Assembly (NCBI GenBank): GCA_014695325.1
Contig: JACJNZ010000058.1
Span: 172,071-236,070 of the forward strand
Direction: 5' to 3'
Length of the DNA: 64,000 bases
From: Cyanobacteria bacterium FACHB-502
Lineage (GTDB): Bacteria; Cyanobacteriota; Cyanobacteriia; Elainellales; Elainellaceae
Positions 63,742-64,000 of the stretch are shown here, in pieces. Made by a program: the position numbers and the translations under genes. Positions within the stretch are counted from its first letter, which is position 1; each line of letters starts with the position of its first letter. The notes beneath the pieces were generated by a model, which did not search any database, was not told where the DNA came from, and saw only the letters and a program-made list of their open reading frames with translations.

Positions 63742-63888
63742 CGCACTGCGATAGAGATACGAGAGAGCGTTTGCTGTTCTCGGTATCAACGACTCATGTT
63801 CAAGGTTTCCTCGATCGCTCAGCATCCTGAACCAGGTAAGCTTGTTAAGCGATCGAATGGATCTGATCTCATATTAAGAGGATATGAA

Positions 63889-64000
63889 ATGACCATAGCA
63901 ATGGGGCGCGCACAAGCCCAGCGAGGATGGTTCGACACCGTCGACGACTGGCTGAAGCGCGACAGATTCGTTTTCATCGGCTGGTCAGGACTGCTGCTCT
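63889..64000 (+). CDS. psbD: Photosystem II reaction-centre protein D2 (5' part)
   Basis: The first 37 codons are in the window: after the start come [20 protein letters not shown] and then [16 protein letters not shown], which is the conserved D2 N-terminus. D2 and D1 together bind the photosystem II pigments and quinones; D2 carries the QA site and is essential for oxygenic photosynthesis. The ATG at 63889 follows AGAGGA by 7 bases. psbC usually follows and is presumably beyond the window edge. Confidence 0.96.
   Translation, partial: MTIAMGRAQAQRGWFDTVDDWLKRDRFVFIGWSGLLL

Larger units (their letters stand above)
63508..63888. other. 381-base divergent spacer between ycf4 and psbD
   Basis: Holds the promoters for both genes. 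I mark a candidate sigma-70-type promoter (63666-63694), a 16-base perfect palindrome (63726-63741), and the psbD ribosome-binding site AGAGGA (about 63877-63882). Confidence 0.6.

Noticed and set aside
1..64000. GCGATCGC/GATCG words as regulatory sites
   Set aside because: They are scattered HIP1-like octamers of cyanobacterial genomes, inside and outside genes, and do not mark a specific element here.
1..64000. CRISPR arrays, tRNA or rRNA genes, insertion sequences
   Set aside because: I found no regular repeat-spacer array, no cloverleaf with a GGTTCGA-type arm, and no transposase or terminal inverted repeats.

Overview
The window is chromosomal DNA of a cyanobacterium. It carries the start of psbD (photosystem II D2), ycf4, ndhM, an ndhF-ndhD-CO2 hydration protein operon and a ccmK3-ccmK4 carboxysome shell pair. 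GCGATCGC-type (HIP1-like) octamers and GATCG words are scattered through genes and spacers. The gene set and the spacer style (G-rich runs, short iterated words) suggest a filamentous, Leptolyngbya-like lineage, but genus cannot be fixed from this sequence. I saw no rRNA, tRNA, CRISPR array, transposase or phage gene.

Region by region. (1) 1-10.8 kb: mixed housekeeping genes, namely a truncated FAD oxidoreductase, a DUF3493 membrane protein, a Ser/Thr kinase with pentapeptide repeats, a basic DNA-binding-like protein, a GNAT acetyltransferase, cofH (deazaflavin synthesis), a DUF4230 protein and ndhM. (2) 11.5-18.3 kb: a phospho-signalling block of PP2C phosphatase, CHAT (caspase-like)-FHA protein, a small unknown protein and an FHA-PrsW intramembrane protease. 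The phosphatase has the same N-terminal four-cysteine module as the kinase at 1914-3572. (3) 18.4-22.5 kb: a small membrane protein, peptide deformylase, and a PlsY-like domain fused to a PEP-synthase/rifampicin-phosphotransferase-like protein. (4) 22.5-41.1 kb: an 18.5-kb surface-glycan locus with GT2 and GT4 glycosyltransferases, WsaE-like methyltransferase/double-GT2 proteins, two large membrane proteins, two sugar-nucleotide epimerases, a methyltransferase and a dolichol-phosphate-mannose-synthase-like GT2.

(5) 41.5-46.8 kb: ccmK3-ccmK4, malQ, small proteins, a single-domain response regulator and a Crp/Fnr regulator. (6) 46.8-55.6 kb: a membrane pentapeptide protein, a frameshifted ribbon-helix-helix gene, a large coiled-coil/TPR protein built on a 29-residue repeat, an exported methyltransferase, a secreted low-complexity protein and a secreted fasciclin protein. 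(7) 55.9-64 kb: DUF4079, the CO2-uptake NDH-1 operon (ndhF, ndhD, CO2 hydration protein) with a LysR-type TTA-N7-TAA motif upstream and a clear terminator downstream, a lipoprotein-like cyclophilin, ycf4 and divergent psbD.

Functional links. ndhM, ndhF/ndhD/CO2 hydration protein and ccmK3/ccmK4 all serve the CO2-concentrating mechanism and cyclic electron flow. ycf4 and psbD belong to photosystem assembly. The glycan genes probably build one exported polysaccharide or O-antigen-like polymer. The kinase, phosphatase and FHA-protease genes look like parts of a phosphorylation-controlled proteolysis pathway, which is my inference and the least conventional part of the window.
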